Below, piece after piece: positions 1-7,400 of a stretch of 9,253 bases of DNA (position 1 is its first letter; each line of letters starts with the position of its first letter). The notes beneath the pieces were generated by a model that worked only from the letters and a program-made list of their open reading frames with translations, was not told the origin of the DNA and did not search any database. Position numbers and translations under genes: made by a program. Source of the DNA: Desulfobacteraceae bacterium (GTDB lineage Bacteria; Desulfobacterota; Desulfobacteria; Desulfobacterales; Desulfosalsimonadaceae); contig JAGXHH010000025.1 of assembly GCA_024636355.1 (NCBI GenBank), forward strand, positions 1 through 9,253, in the 5' to 3' direction.

Positions 1-27
1 AGCCGGCTGGAGCCTGCCATGCCGGCT
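1..27. repeat. Small inverted repeat at the window edge
   Basis: AGCCGGC at 1-7 is exactly repaired by GCCGGCT at 21-27, giving a 7-bp stem with a 13-nt loop. The loop region contains a second small palindrome, GGCTGGAGCC. No T-run follows, so this does not look like a standard intrinsic terminator. It lies just upstream of the ribosome binding site of the 49-residue gene and could be the end of an upstream unit or a leader hairpin. The window edge prevents a better decision. Confidence 0.35.
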
Positions 28-59
28 AATCCTTAAAATCAAATTCGAAGGAGAATCCA

Positions 60-209
60 ATGCTTTATACAATTGCAGCAATACTGCTAATCCTCTGGTT
101 GGTTGGATTTGTGAGCAGTTACACGATGGGAGGGTTTATCCATATTCTGCTGGTAATAGCTGTTGTCGTTGTGCTGTTCAATATCATTCAGGGCCGGAGA
201 TCCACATAA
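60..209 (+). CDS. Small lmo0937/DUF5670-type membrane protein (49 aa)
   Basis: This 49-residue hydrophobic protein starts MLYTIAAILLILWLVGF and ends in the basic tail QGRRST. It has two short hydrophobic segments, about residues 3-20 and 26-44, separated by the SSYTMGGFIH turn. This pattern (LWLLGL-SSYTLGGFIH-LLVIA-V) is typical of the lmo0937/DUF5670 family of tiny membrane proteins. Family members are usually about 45-55 residues and have no firmly assigned biochemical function. The start is supported by an AAGGAG Shine-Dalgarno sequence at 48-53, six bases before the ATG. It probably sits in the inner membrane. Its neighbour at 259-399 is on the same strand about 50 bases away and also encodes a tiny hydrophobic protein. 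Confidence is high that the gene is real and good for the family. Confidence 0.85.
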   Translation: MLYTIAAILLILWLVGFVSSYTMGGFIHILLVIAVVVVLFNIIQGRRST

Positions 210-258
210 GGCGGCAGAATATTATAGACCCAGTTGAGAGCATATTCGGGAGGGCCAA

Positions 259-399
259 ATGCTCCTGTTTTTCCTCATCCCGGGCATTATCGCCTATGCC
301 GTGGATTTTTCCACTGGTTGTATTTATCTGCCGGGGTGGGGTGGGGTCACATCTTTATTCTTGACAAATATTTCATATAAGATCGTTTTCGTTTGTTAA
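259..399 (+). CDS. Putative small secreted or membrane protein (46 aa), possibly truncated
   Basis: This short ORF begins MLLFFLIPGIIAYAVDFSTG and continues with CIYLPG. A hydrophobic N-terminal segment followed by VDFxTGxIYLP is a pattern I associate with small uncharacterised exported proteins of Proteobacteria, but I cannot name a function. The start has a good ribosome binding site, GGGAGG at 248-253, five bases before the ATG. The second half (about residues 27-46) looks less protein-like than the first, so the C-terminus may be altered or frameshifted. It ends three bases before the convergent acyl-CoA ligase stop at 403, leaving no room for a separate terminator. An alternative is that it is a chance ORF. 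The ribosome binding site and motif favour a real gene. Confidence 0.5.
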   Translation: MLLFFLIPGIIAYAVDFSTGCIYLPGWGGVTSLFLTNISYKIVFVC

Positions 400-402
400 T
401 CC

Positions 403-2117
403 TCAATTCGTCAACCGGTCCCGCAGCTCCCGTTTCAGCATCTTCCCCGCTGGTGACACCGGAACGCTGTCCGTAAAGATCACCTTTCGCAGCTTCTTGT
501 AGGCGGCGATTCGGGAGTTGACATGGTCCATCAATTCAACTTCGGTCGCGATCATTCCGGCCTTGAGCTGAATGAACGCCACCGGGATTTCTCCGCCGGT
601 TTCGTCGGCCTTGCCGATAACGCCGCAGAGTTCAACAGCCGGATGGGTGTAGATCAGTTCCTCGATCTCACGCGGGTAGACGTTGTACCCCTTGTAGATG
701 ATCATATCCTTCTTCCGGTCGGTGATGAACAAGAACCCGTCTTCATCCTCCCGGCCGATATCGCCGGTATAGAGCCAGCCGTCCCGGAGGACTTCCGCGG
801 TCGCCTCGGGGCGCTGCCAGTAGCCGACCATGACCTGGGGCCCCTTGATGCAGATCTCCCCTTCTTCTCCCGGCGGCAGGATCCGGCCGGTTTCCGGGTC
901 GACCACCCGGCATTGCGTATCGAAAACCGGCAGGCCGACGGAACCGGCCTTTCCTTTCCCGGGGATGGGCGGATTGCAGACTGCTCCCATGGTGCATTCG
1001 GTCAGTCCGTAGGCCTCGACCACCGCACCGGACGGGAAGGCGGTTTTCATTTTTTCCAGGATAGTGAGCGGCAGCGGCGCAGCCCCGGAGGCCACGAACC
1101 TGATGTTGGACAGATCATATTGATCGAAATCCGGCTGGCCGAGCAGCGGCACGTAAAGCTGCGGGGCGCCGCCAAGGGTGGTGGCGGAGAACTTGGCGAC
1201 CGCGTCGAGGTATTCCTTCGGATCAAAACGGGGGAAGACGACCATGGTGGTCCCGCCCGAAATCATGTTGTTGAGATAACCGATCGTCCCCATGGCATGG
1301 AACCAGGGGACCACCACCAGGGAAACTTCCCGGTCCTGGACCACCTGCCGGTCCCGGGCCGGGTCGACCCCTTCCGGGTAGACCAGCTTCACCCGCTCAT
1401 CCGCATCGATGTCGAGCTGGGCGCCGCTCATCCAGCAGCCGAACTGGAGGGTGTTTCGGACCACGTTGGCATGGGTGAGCATCACCCCCTTGGAAACCCC
1501 GGTGGTTCCCCCGGTGTAGGCGAGATGGGCGAGGTCGTTTTCGATGTCGATATCAATTGCCGGAACCGCCGGGTTGTGGCTTTTGATCAGTTCGGTCATG
1601 TCCAGGGTGTCCGGGACCGGAAGTTTTCCCAGGAGTTTGGTCGGGGCGACCACCGCGTTGTAGCAGTCGGCGATGCTGGTCGAAATCACCTGCCGGATGC
1701 CGGTTTCGGGGATGATCGACTGGATGCCCGGGTAGAGGAGATCGAGGGTGAGGAGCATGGCGGCGCCGGAATCGGTCAACTGGTGGAGCGCCTCCCGGGG
1801 GACAGGAGCGGGGATAACGGGGTGAAGACAGCACCGATCTTGAGCAGCCCGTAGTAGGCGATGGCGAACTGGGGACAGTTGGGGAGATGAATGGCCATCC
1901 GCTCCCCTTTTTTCAGACCCAGGGCGGAAAGGGCCGTGGCAAACCGGTCGACCAGGAGCTGGAGTTCCCCGTAGGTCAGGACCATTCCGCCGAAATGGAT
2001 GGCGATCCGGTTCGGCACCCGCTCGGCCGTGTAGTCGAGAAACATGTGCACCGGCCGGTTCGGGTAGTTCAGGTGTTTCGGCCATCCTTCCGGCCAGCAG
2101 GCGTAGTTTTTTTCCAT
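403..2117 (-). pseudogene. Long-chain fatty acid / aryl acyl-CoA ligase, frameshifted
   Basis: This is an ANL-superfamily AMP-dependent acyl-CoA ligase. It activates a carboxylic acid with ATP to an acyl-adenylate and then forms the CoA thioester; the exact substrate cannot be read. The N-terminus starts at the ATG at 2115-2117 behind an AAGGGGGG ribosome binding site (2121-2128), with typical ligase sequence (MFLDYTAERVPNRIAIHFGG, GAVFTPLSPLLS). The frame is lost at a C5 run on the coding strand (1797-1801). Adding one C restores SPREALHQLTDSG and a roughly 571-residue protein, the usual family length. In that repaired numbering, the P-loop YTGGTTGVSKG is near 201-211, AYGLTE near 369-374, YTGD near 450-453, and the catalytic-lysine motif SPAGKMLKRE has its Lys near 559. 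The shift could be a sequencing error in a homopolymer or a true inactivating mutation. The Fe-S/LuxR regulator lies 128 bases upstream in the same direction and may have controlled it. Confidence 0.85.
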
Positions 2118-2120
2118 GGT

Positions 2121-2128
2121 CCCCCCTT
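2121..2128 (-). promoter_or_regulatory. Ribosome binding site that fixes the ligase start
   Basis: On the minus strand AAGGGGGG precedes the ATG at 2115-2117 by three bases (ACC). It supports this start over the ATG at 2083-2085, which lies in a different frame and opens about 100 residues of non-homologous sequence before that frame joins the true ligase sequence. Confidence 0.6.
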
Positions 2129-2157
2129 GTTCGGTTGTGATTGGAATGAAACTGCCC

Positions 2158-2235
2158 GGACAGATTAGAGAAAATTATTTTTTATAGATAAAACAGGCGG
2201 CTCAAAACCACAAGCGGATTCAATGAGATCTGTCC
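2158..2235. promoter_or_regulatory. Inverted repeat flanking an AT-rich promoter-like region before the ligase
   Basis: GGACAGAT at 2158-2165 and its exact reverse complement ATCTGTCC at 2228-2235 flank a 62-base stretch. On the minus strand this stretch contains TATAAAAAATAAT and TTGAGC-like elements, so it could hold a promoter for the ligase. The repeat could be an operator, plausibly for the neighbouring LuxR-type regulator. An 8-bp match at this distance can also arise by chance, so this is a weak call. Confidence 0.25.
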
Positions 2236-2245
2236 CACTTACCAC

Positions 2246-2865
2246 TTAAATAAGATCGTGTTTGGCGGCCAGGACTGCGGCCTGGGTCCTGTCGTTGACT
2301 GCCAGTTTGTTGAAGATGTGGATGACGTGGCTTTTAACTGTGTGCGGGCTGATGCGAAGCGTTTCCGAAATGTCGTTATTGGTGGCCCCGCCGGAAAGCA
2401 GCCGCAGCACCTCCTTTTCCCGGTCCGTCAGCGGCGGTTGTCCCAGCGGTTTTTCCGTTTCATCGGATTGCGGCCGGACCGGTTCGGCAACCGCAAACGC
2501 CCTTTCGGTTGTTTCTTCCCGCTTTTCGATATCCTTTTCGATCGTGACGGTTTCAACCAGGTTTCCGTGCGCGTCGTAGATCCGGTAGACCGCATACTCG
2601 TAAATCGGGGCCGCAAACCCGGGGCACTGATCCGGGGTCGCCGTTGCCTGGGCGATGGCCGCGGCAAATGCCATGCAGGTCAGATAACCGCACGTGCGGC
2701 AATTGCTCCGGGGAAGGAGCCGGTAGATTTCGATGACGGAGACCTCTCCCGTGGTCCGCCGTTTTCCAGTTCCCGGAAGGGAACCCAGTCGCCGGTCGCT
2801 TCCAGGCCGGCGCCGTGAAAGATATAGTCGACGACCGGCAGAACAACCCAGGAATTGATGTGCAT
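2246..2865 (-). pseudogene. Fe-S-domain / LuxR-type HTH transcriptional regulator, frameshifted
   Basis: This looks like one gene read in two frames. The first part starts at the ATG at 2863-2865 and runs MHINSWVVLPVVDYIF to about ...FRELENGG, which loosely resembles the end of DUF3786-type domains. The frame must then shift near 2750-2765 (net loss of one base) to continue GEVSVIEIYRLLPRSNCRTC and CGYLTCMAFAAA, with a further Cys in DQCPGF. C-x2-C-x4-C plus the later Cys is the four-cysteine Fe-S motif of CODH/ACS-type proteins. After a linker comes a LuxR/GerE helix-turn-helix: LTDREKEVLRLLSGG, then ISPHTVKSHVIHIFNKL, ending at 2246. One added base gives about 206 residues. The likely role is a DNA-binding regulator sensing redox state or iron-sulfur status, with the downstream acyl-CoA ligase as a natural target (inference). 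The ATG at 2672-2674 lies inside the cysteine motif and is not a credible start. Confidence 0.75.
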
Positions 2866-2950
2866 GTCCGCCGCGATCTTCCCGTTTGCATCGAATTACC
2901 GAAACGAATAATTCCGGTTCTCGAAATTTAAATGTGGGAAACGATTCCTG
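2866..2950 (-). pseudogene. Possible decayed 5' extension of the Fe-S/LuxR regulator
   Basis: Reading the minus strand upstream of the ATG at 2863-2865 in the same frame gives FDANGKIAAD, which joins smoothly to MHINSWVV. An in-frame TAA follows at 2896-2898, and beyond it the same frame reads ...NFENRNYSFR. An xNRxYxFxxxGKI pattern before a hydrophobic helix is what I would expect from a DUF3786-like N-terminal region. The gene may once have begun further upstream and been damaged by the stop and further changes. There is no good ribosome binding site for the ATG at 2865, which fits this reading. It remains an inference from short resemblance. Confidence 0.3.
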
Positions 2951-3242
2951 AATTATGCCCCAAACCCCGGTTTCACGGCCGGGCCCTGTTTGCGGGGAGC
3001 GGCCTTTGCCAAGGCTTCACAGGAATATCCGGCCAGACCGGGATGTCACACAATTGCAGCACCACTGTCTTTTTCGATGACGGTAAGCATCAACCGTGGT
3101 GTGATTGTCGGAAGACCCGGGTCAGCTCAAAAAACGCATCTTTGACTAAGCCGATCATCGCCTGATTTGCCTCAAAAACTTAATTTAAAGTTATTTTTAT
3201 TCAGCGACTTATGCGACCGGTATAACATTCTCTTAAAGATTT
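2951..3242. other. Gene-free stretch
   Basis: Between the regulator remnant and the HD-GYP gene I find no convincing gene. A 77-codon plus-strand ORF at 2932-3165 has no ribosome binding site and no recognisable motif. The left half is GC-rich, while 3165-3242 is AT-rich. Weak palindromes occur (CACCAC/GTGGTG at 3059-3101; AACTT/AAGTT near 3178-3193), none with terminator form. Confidence 0.4.
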
Positions 3243-3325
3243 ACATGAAGACCATGAAGACCATGAAGTTTTAAAATTAAAAAGTCCCTTCATGGAAATT
3301 CATGAGACCTTCATGTACTTCATGT
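3243..3325. repeat. CATGAAG repeat element with inverted arms
   Basis: The left arm has three tandem 8-9 base units, ACATGAAG, ACCATGAAG and ACCATGAAG (3243-3268). After a short AT-rich spacer, the right arm carries the complement several times: CTTCATGG at 3288-3295, TTCATGAG at 3299-3306, CTTCATGT at 3309-3316 and CTTCATGT at 3318-3325. The arrangement is an imperfect inverted repeat built from one heptamer and could fold into a long hairpin. It lies between the end of the HD-GYP gene and the damaged regulator. It resembles the extragenic palindromic repeats common in environmental Deltaproteobacteria. No transposase is nearby. Confidence 0.7.
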
Positions 3326-3397
3326 TGAAAAATCTTGTTCAAAAAACATGAAACTCGCAGTTAGTAGCACAGTGCTCATCTGGCGCTCTGCTAAAGT

Positions 3398-4657
3398 TCA
3401 GCGGATGTTAAAATACTCACGTGTTTTTGCTCTCAGCCGCTCTTCCACCTGTCCTGCGCTCATGGATTGTGCCTCGCTGTATATTTCACGAGATATTTCA
3501 AGGAATCCCCGGAGGACTTGCGGGTCGAACTGGGTGGCATGGCGTTTCATTGTCTCGATGACCTCTTCATAGGGAAAGGCGGGTTTGTACGGACGTTTGG
3601 ATGCAAGGGCATCAAAGACGTCGATTACTGAAAAAATTCGGGCCGCTTTCGGAATCTGTTCCCCTTTCAGACCGGAGGGATAACCGCTGCCATCGAATTT
3701 TTCGTGATGAAACTGGATGACATCCCGGCTGTCTTCCAGGAAAGGAATGTCTTTTATGATCTGCACGCCGGATTCCACGTGCAGTTGCATGGCCGCGAAT
3801 TCCACTTCGCTGAGAGGGCCGGGCTTGAGCAGTACATCGTCTCGGACGCCGATCTTTCCCACATCGTGCAGCAGGGACCCCTTCATGAGGATTCTGATGC
3901 TATCCGGGGACATCTTCAAATGCTCTGCAAGCCGGATGCTGTAGTACGTGACGCGGAAGTTGTGCAGTTCGGTGTCGTTGTCTCTTTCCGCAATGGCTCT
4001 GCCAAGGACAAGAAGTGTGTACAAATTGCTCAGCAGCAACTTGCGGCCGGTTTGCTGGAGCCTGCGATAAGAGGTGGCCAGCAGAGGATAGAGCGCCAAG
4101 CCAAGGGTGGCAATGGTGCCGACAGTTATGAGCAGAGCCATCCGACGCCCTCTTCTCAGTATTCTTGCCCATTCCGGATCGATCTGCACCATGGCTTCGT
4201 AAAAACCCCGCGGCGCATCGGCGGAATATAGGGTTCCGGAAGTCTGAAGGTATATTCGATTGTTAACTTCCGTTAATTCATCATAGGGTTTTTCAGAAAA
4301 AAGCAGATCCGGAGAAAGGTTTGCGCGCCGGCGCACGGCCTCGGCTTCATGTTTATTCAAATATCTGAAGACAGATTCCCTTTCTGCATTATAGGCATCC
4401 AGCATCACAATGTTGAAGATAGACGGGGTTTGGTCGAGTCTGGCAATCAGGCGTTCGAAACCGTGTCGGTTTGATTTTTCGAAGCGCAAAGTTTCGTCTG
4501 CGAAGAGATCCCGGGTGGTTTTGCTTCCTTGAGCCATCAACTCTTTCCTGATTTGACGGGTTTGGAGGAAATAAACCGTCTCGCCCCAGAACAGAGACAA
4601 TAAAAGCATGGCTATACTGATGCGCAGCACGAATCTGGCGCGAAGATCTATTCTCAT
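3398..4657 (-). CDS. Membrane-anchored HD-GYP cyclic-di-GMP phosphodiesterase (419 aa)
   Basis: This 419-residue protein probably degrades the second messenger c-di-GMP at the cytoplasmic membrane. The N-terminal helix (about residues 10-31) and a second one (about 173-195) bracket a roughly 140-residue extracytoplasmic sensor region with no motif I can name. A short linker leads to the HD-GYP domain (about 205-400). Its metal and substrate signatures are all present: LLHDVGKIGV with the HD pair at 264-265, HHEKFDGSGYP at 317-327 with the GYP triad intact, and the downstream ARIFSVIDVFDAL segment. The complete motifs suggest an active enzyme rather than a degenerate binder. The ATG at 4655-4657 is preceded by GGAAAG. 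It appears to be a single-gene unit, with 284 bases before it and the repeat element after it. The substrate assignment comes from family knowledge. The GEMM-I riboswitch elsewhere in the window shares the same ligand. Confidence 0.9.
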   Translation of the reverse strand: MRIDLRARFVLRISIAMLLLSLFWGETVYFLQTRQIRKELMAQGSKTTRDLFADETLRFEKSNRHGFERLIARLDQTPSIFNIVMLDAYNAERESVFRYLNKHEAEAVRRRANLSPDLLFSEKPYDELTEVNNRIYLQTSGTLYSADAPRGFYEAMVQIDPEWARILRRGRRMALLITVGTIATLGLALYPLLATSYRRLQQTGRKLLLSNLYTLLVLGRAIAERDNDTELHNFRVTYYSIRLAEHLKMSPDSIRILMKGSLLHDVGKIGVRDDVLLKPGPLSEVEFAAMQLHVESGVQIIKDIPFLEDSRDVIQFHHEKFDGSGYPSGLKGEQIPKAARIFSVIDVFDALASKRPYKPAFPYEEVIETMKRHATQFDPQVLRGFLEISREIYSEAQSMSAGQVEERLRAKTREYFNIR

Positions 4658-4941
4658 GATACTTTCCGGTGCAACAGACTTTTTTTCGTGGAAAGCATTA
4701 GGCCAAGGCCGGAGGGGTTTGCAGTCATGCCATTTTTTTCACCATCCTGGTCACCTTTTCCGCTATTTGTGAGGGTCAGAAATTTAAACCCGTAAGCTTC
4801 CAGGAACCAATATCTATAGGAAATAAAGAAAACTCAATCTAACGTTTATTGAAGAATGCAACAGGATCATTCACATCAACCGAAATTCGTCAGAGATTCA
4901 TCTTTTCTTATGCCCTTTGAAACGTTTTGCGGATAGGGATA

Positions 4942-6027
4942 CTAATCCGTATGCGGGAATCCCTTTAAAATATTGTGGAATTTATGCGTGCTCCTGTCGT
5001 AGACCCGGTTGAACCGCACACGGAGCATCGATCGGCCGTCGAGTTCGACCGGGTCGATGCTTTTTTCTTCCATGGACACCTGCTTGATCAATACCCTCGT
5101 CTTCTCCCAGGTTTCACGCTCCACTACATATACGGTATACGGTTCTTTTGACCCTTCGAAGGACTCCAGCGGGGCGTACCCGTCCAGAAAGGTCCTGCCG
5201 ATCCAGCGGGCGCACGCCTCCCGGTCAAGGTCGAATTCCTGGATGAAATTGGCGATCCGCAGGAACCGGTTGCGAAAATAGCGCTGGTGGAGATCGAAAT
5301 CGATGATCAGGCCGTCCCGGATGTCCTCCAGGTCTTTGGCCGGGGTGACAAACTTTACAACCGTGTCGCCGTCGCCGGACTTCATCACGATCCCTTCTTT
5401 GTTTCGGTTGTTTAAATCCTTAAGCAGGTCACAGAGTTTTTCCATTTCGCGAACACTGTGTTTCCCAAGCAGGGGGATCGTCGGAAGCCGGTACTCTTCT
5501 ATGAGCCGGCAGCGTTCAAGCGGAGACATGTTTTTGCCGTCCGGCGCCATGATGTCGAAGACAAACAGGTGAGCGCCCGGGGCAAGATCAGGGTCCCTCT
5601 GGGAATTGTACGGGTTGTCGCCGCAGATTTCGCCGCACAGGATCCGTTCGGGATGATCTGCAAAAAACCGATCGATTCCGTACGTCTCATTCCAGATGCC
5701 GACCCATTCCGTCGTGAACGGACAGATCATGCCGCCACGAGTCGCAGCCAGCAGCTTTTCGCCTATCTTGAAAATACGCACATTGTAGCCGTCGAGCTTT
5801 TCTTCGACGAAAAAGGGATCGCTGCCGAAAACATATCGAATGCCTGCAGCGAGCCTGTAAACCCGCTTGATATGCGGAAATGTAGGAATCTCGCGAATTT
5901 TCTGCTTTGTTTTTCCGTCTTTCAGCCCGATACTCCCCCGGGCCGCCCCTTTGCGGTCGCGTGTATACCGAAAATAAGAGATCCCCTCATATCGTAGTTC
6001 CTCGATGTCGGATTTAAATTCAGGCAT
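4942..6027 (-). CDS. ATP-dependent RNA ligase, Rnl3/Pab1020 family (361 aa)
   Basis: This is an RNA ligase of the archaeal-type Rnl3 group (Pab1020/MthRnl). It is expected to join 5'-phosphate and 3'-hydroxyl RNA ends through enzyme- and RNA-adenylate intermediates. The nucleotidyltransferase motifs are visible: motif I EEKLDGYN with Lys77 as the AMP acceptor, ATRGG at 95-99, GEICGDNPY at 132-140, motif IV EGIVMK at 211-216, and motif V VVKFVTP at 223-229. The C-terminal third is the family-specific domain used for dimerisation in the archaeal enzymes. I chose the start at 6025-6027 (MPEFKSDIEE), which has a GGGAGAGAG ribosome binding site; an in-frame ATG at 6064-6066 would add 13 unlikely residues. 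The first codon overlaps the stop of the PIN partner (ATGCCTGA), implying translational coupling. The family is mostly archaeal and sporadic in bacteria, so horizontal transfer is plausible. Confidence 0.9.
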   Translation of the reverse strand: MPEFKSDIEELRYEGISYFRYTRDRKGAARGSIGLKDGKTKQKIREIPTFPHIKRVYRLAAGIRYVFGSDPFFVEEKLDGYNVRIFKIGEKLLAATRGGMICPFTTEWVGIWNETYGIDRFFADHPERILCGEICGDNPYNSQRDPDLAPGAHLFVFDIMAPDGKNMSPLERCRLIEEYRLPTIPLLGKHSVREMEKLCDLLKDLNNRNKEGIVMKSGDGDTVVKFVTPAKDLEDIRDGLIIDFDLHQRYFRNRFLRIANFIQEFDLDREACARWIGRTFLDGYAPLESFEGSKEPYTVYVVERETWEKTRVLIKQVSMEEKSIDPVELDGRSMLRVRFNRVYDRSTHKFHNILKGFPHTD

Positions 6028-6589
6028 TGGTCTCTCTCCCTGCATCATCGGCGAAGCGGTCGGCAAATTCCGAGGCGGAAAAGACCTCGATTCCGAGCGA
6101 TTCCGCCATACTGTTTATTCCCTGGTCGACTGACAATACAGAGGCCGTCACTTCCTTTGCCAGCAGGACGACCTCGAGGTCCTCGACGCTGTCAATGATG
6201 CCGGTTCTGAGGGCGGTGCGGTAATGTTCCCGCAGCCAGCGAAGGTTGTCAGCCGGGATATTGCTCCTTTCCATGGCTTTTTCCGCCACGCGAAGTCCCT
6301 GGTTGACGCGCTTGCGCAAATCCCCGATAAACGAGTGCAGGATGACGGCGGGGACCTGGATGTTGTAGAGATCCGGAGCGCGCACCACGGACTGGCGCCG
6401 GAAACGGATCAGCACTTCGCTCTGGACAAAATTTGAAAGCTCCCGGAAAATGGAGACCGGCATAAAAAGCTCCAGGCTGCTTTTCCGGCAGATATCGAGG
6501 AATCCCTTTACGGCCTGCTCGGCATCCGTTCCGAAAAAACGTTGGGACTCGGGGTTGACGAATACACTTGTATCGATGACGAGGCGCAT
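6020..6589 (-). CDS. RNA ligase partner protein, PIN-domain family (189 aa)
   Basis: This PIN-fold protein belongs to the 'RNA ligase partner' family (MJ0950-like), which occurs in nearly the same genomes as the Pab1020-type RNA ligase. PIN domains are often metal-dependent ribonucleases, but the activity of this family is not established to my knowledge. Acidic residues fit a PIN active site: Asp6 in VIDTSVFVN, Glu50 in IFRELSNF, Asp133/Asp137 in IIDSVEDLEVVLLAKE, and Asp155 in VLSVDQGI. The ATG at 6587-6589 follows AGGAG at a spacing of about 11 bases. Its 3' end overlaps the RNA ligase start by eight bases, so the two are almost certainly co-transcribed and coupled. It reads divergently from the DUF1622 gene across a 232-base intergenic region. 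A role as a toxin is unlikely given the specific pairing. Confidence 0.88.
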   Translation of the reverse strand: MRLVIDTSVFVNPESQRFFGTDAEQAVKGFLDICRKSSLELFMPVSIFRELSNFVQSEVLIRFRRQSVVRAPDLYNIQVPAVILHSFIGDLRKRVNQGLRVAEKAMERSNIPADNLRWLREHYRTALRTGIIDSVEDLEVVLLAKEVTASVLSVDQGINSMAESLGIEVFSASEFADRFADDAGRETNA

Positions 6590-6672
6590 CGAGTTTACAG
6601 CTCCTGGTCAATTCAAGGCGAATTCTCGTTTAATCTAACCGTTTACTTTATAAAAGTGGGAAGAAGTTCGGG

Positions 6673-6722
6673 ACCTGTCAAGGACCGGAGGTTTCGACTT
6701 GTCAAACAGGTTACTTGGTCAA
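6673..6722. promoter_or_regulatory. Three TGTCAA-type repeats in the divergent intergenic region
   Basis: Three similar short sequences lie in the region between the PIN gene and the DUF1622 gene: ACCTGTCAA at 6673-6681, ACTTGTCAA at 6697-6705 and ACTTGGTCAA at 6713-6722. On the minus strand two of them read TTGACA, a perfect -35 hexamer, although the AT-rich TATAAA nearby is 23 bases from the nearest one, too far for a standard promoter. They could be promoter elements for the PIN-ligase operon or binding sites for a shared regulator. No partner regulator is visible. Confidence 0.3.
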
Positions 6723-6821
6723 ATGTTTTAATCGTATGCCCGTTTATTTTTCACAACCGGTACTGCAATTACAATGAACCGGCTCAAAAAAATGCTGCTA
6801 CTGCTATGGTAAGGAAATGCC

Positions 6822-7190
6822 ATGTCTGAGATGATAAGACCGATTGCGGAATGGTGTGCGGCGATAATCGAGATGTGCGGTATCGGAATTATTGTTGTGC
6901 TTGCTTTCTACTCGATAGTATACGCCCTGTTCCACCTTTTAAAAGACGCCAGCGCCGAGAAGATTTTTCGGCAGACCCGCCAGCGCCTCGGCCATGGTAT
7001 TCTGCTGGGTCTTGAATTTCTGGTCGCAGCCGACATCATTCATACCGTGGCCGTGGATTTGAGTTTCACGACCGTCGGCGTGCTTGCAATCATCGTCCTG
7101 ATCCGAACGTTTCTAAGCTTTACACTGGATGTGGAATTGACCGGCCTGTGGCCGTGGCAGCAGGCAAAAACGCCCGAAGACACTAAATAG
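6822..7190 (+). CDS. DUF1622 family membrane protein (122 aa)
   Basis: This small integral membrane protein matches the DUF1622 family, recognised from LGLEFLVAADIIHTVAVD (residues 63-80) followed by GVLAIIVLIRTFLSFTLDVE (86-105) and the WPW tail. Three hydrophobic helices are predicted at about residues 19-40, 60-77 and 83-102, with a basic loop (KIFRQTRQRLGHG) between the first two. Its length is normal for the family, which has no established function. The start is supported by AAGGA at 6811-6815, six bases before the ATG. It is divergent from the PIN-ligase pair and is followed 210 bases later by the LOG-kinase chimera on the same strand, so it may be a single-gene unit. Family call is confident; function is unknown. 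Confidence 0.88.
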   Translation: MSEMIRPIAEWCAAIIEMCGIGIIVVLAFYSIVYALFHLLKDASAEKIFRQTRQRLGHGILLGLEFLVAADIIHTVAVDLSFTTVGVLAIIVLIRTFLSFTLDVELTGLWPWQQAKTPEDTK

Positions 7191-7400
7191 TGCCCGAACG
7201 AAAACCAGGATTTTTTCGTCAAGATCAAGGCCGGCGAAAAATTTAACCGCAGGAATCTGGACGTATTTTGAGGATTAAATTTTGAGCCGAACACAGATAT
7301 TGGAGAAAAAGACGGGTTTCGTTCATGCACTAAATAGCTGGGCAAAATCTTCGACTTGTCTATACAGACGAACCTTTCCAGCGTTACAGGAAATCCGAAC

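Noticed and set aside
361..381. TTGACA at 361-366 with TATAAG nearby as a plus-strand promoter
   Set aside because: The spacing is only 9 bases, there is no -10 at 17 bases, and it would fire into the 3' end of a convergent gene.
523..1854. Long 443-codon plus-strand ORF
   Set aside because: It lies entirely opposite the acyl-CoA ligase, has no recognisable motif, and is explained by the GC-rich codon pattern of the true gene on the minus strand.
2932..3165. 77-codon plus-strand ORF in the gene-free region
   Set aside because: It has no ribosome binding site, no motif, and an amino-acid composition unlike a folded protein.
4690..4735. Possible second GEMM-like riboswitch on the minus strand before the HD-GYP gene (GCAAACC and GGCCTAA are present)
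   Set aside because: The central GACGCAAAGCC, the GAAA-capped stem and the closing strand are missing; only two short words match.
7181..7337. Direct repeat CACTAAATAG at 7181-7190 and 7328-7337 as possible attachment sites
   Set aside because: It is only 10 bp, with no integrase or element between the copies and divergent flanks; chance is sufficient.
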